5,509 nt of DNA from an uncultured Bacillota bacterium (GTDB lineage: Bacteria > Bacillota > Dehalobacteriia > UBA7702): positions 1 through 5,509 of the forward strand of contig CACXDX010000009.1 of NCBI GenBank assembly GCA_902766525.1, in the 5' to 3' direction. How positions within the stretch are numbered: position 1 is the first letter of the stretch; every line of letters starts with the position of its first letter. Below, one piece after another: positions 5,465 through 5,509 of the stretch. The notes under the pieces are model-generated. The model was not told the DNA's origin, did no database searches, and saw only the letters and a program-made list of their open reading frames with translations. A program made the translations under genes and the position numbers.

Positions 5465-5509
5465 TGGTGGAGCTAATTGGATTCGAACCAGTGGCCTCTA
5501 CGATGTCAA
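5465..5509 (-). tRNA. tRNA-Val(GAC), 3' part, cut by the window edge
   Basis: Read on the minus strand the segment starts exactly at the anticodon loop TTGACAT (5509-5503), giving anticodon GAC for valine codons GUC/GUU. It continues with the 3' anticodon-stem strand CGTAG, a variable region AGGCC, T-arm ACTGG-TTCGAAT-CCAAT, the 3' acceptor strand TAGCTCC, discriminator A73, and a genome-encoded CCA ending at 5465. The 5' half (D arm and 5' acceptor strand) lies beyond the window. The second T-stem pair is a C-A mismatch (position 50 with 64), which is unusual for a canonical tRNA. Discriminator A and the TTGACAT loop agree with tRNA-Val. Confidence 0.93.

Noticed and set aside
5465..5509. 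tmRNA 3' end instead of a tRNA
   Set aside because: The AGCTCCACCA end is shared with some tmRNAs, but the TTGACAT loop, five-base stem strand and five-base variable region fit tRNA-Val(GAC) exactly.

Overview
The window looks like a chromosomal stretch of a low-to-moderate G+C Gram-positive-lineage bacterium (Bacillota; Clostridia or Negativicutes fit, but I cannot choose between them). The support is strong AGGAGG-type ribosome sites, a classic TTGAAA-17-TATAAT promoter, intrinsic terminators with long U tracts, a tRNA gene with an encoded CCA end, and a Rae1/YacP-type domain, a family known from this phylum. I see no insertion sequence, integrase, CRISPR array or other sign of a mobile element.

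Left two thirds, plus strand. The window opens at or very near the start of tatC, the core subunit of the twin-arginine translocase. A 76-base gap carries a perfect 9-bp hairpin. Then comes the standout gene: an 862-residue protein with a full EF-G/TetM-type ribosomal GTPase (about residues 1-590), a less familiar linker (about 590-705), and a C-terminal NYN domain (about 706-840) that closely resembles the ribosome-associated A-site mRNA endonuclease Rae1 (YacP) of Bacillus subtilis. After a 12-base gap, in the same reading frame, lies a small single-pass membrane protein with a glycine-every-fourth-residue repeat and a C-terminal His/Cys cluster that may bind zinc. A strong bidirectional terminator closes this unit.

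Right third, minus strand. sstT, a Na+-coupled serine/threonine transporter, reads toward the same terminator. It has its own well-formed sigma-A promoter and ribosome site. Beyond its promoter is an intergenic stretch of about 250 bases with a helical-phase direct repeat, then the terminator and 3' part of a tRNA-Val(GAC) gene that runs off the right edge at the anticodon loop.

Working picture. tatC and sstT are ordinary housekeeping genes. The GTPase-nuclease fusion is the candidate for something new: a translation-factor body that could enter the ribosomal A site and bring an mRNA-cleaving domain with it. It lacks the tetracycline-displacing loop signature of TetM, so a drug-resistance label would probably be wrong. 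The adjacent small membrane protein may be a partner, but only gene adjacency supports that.
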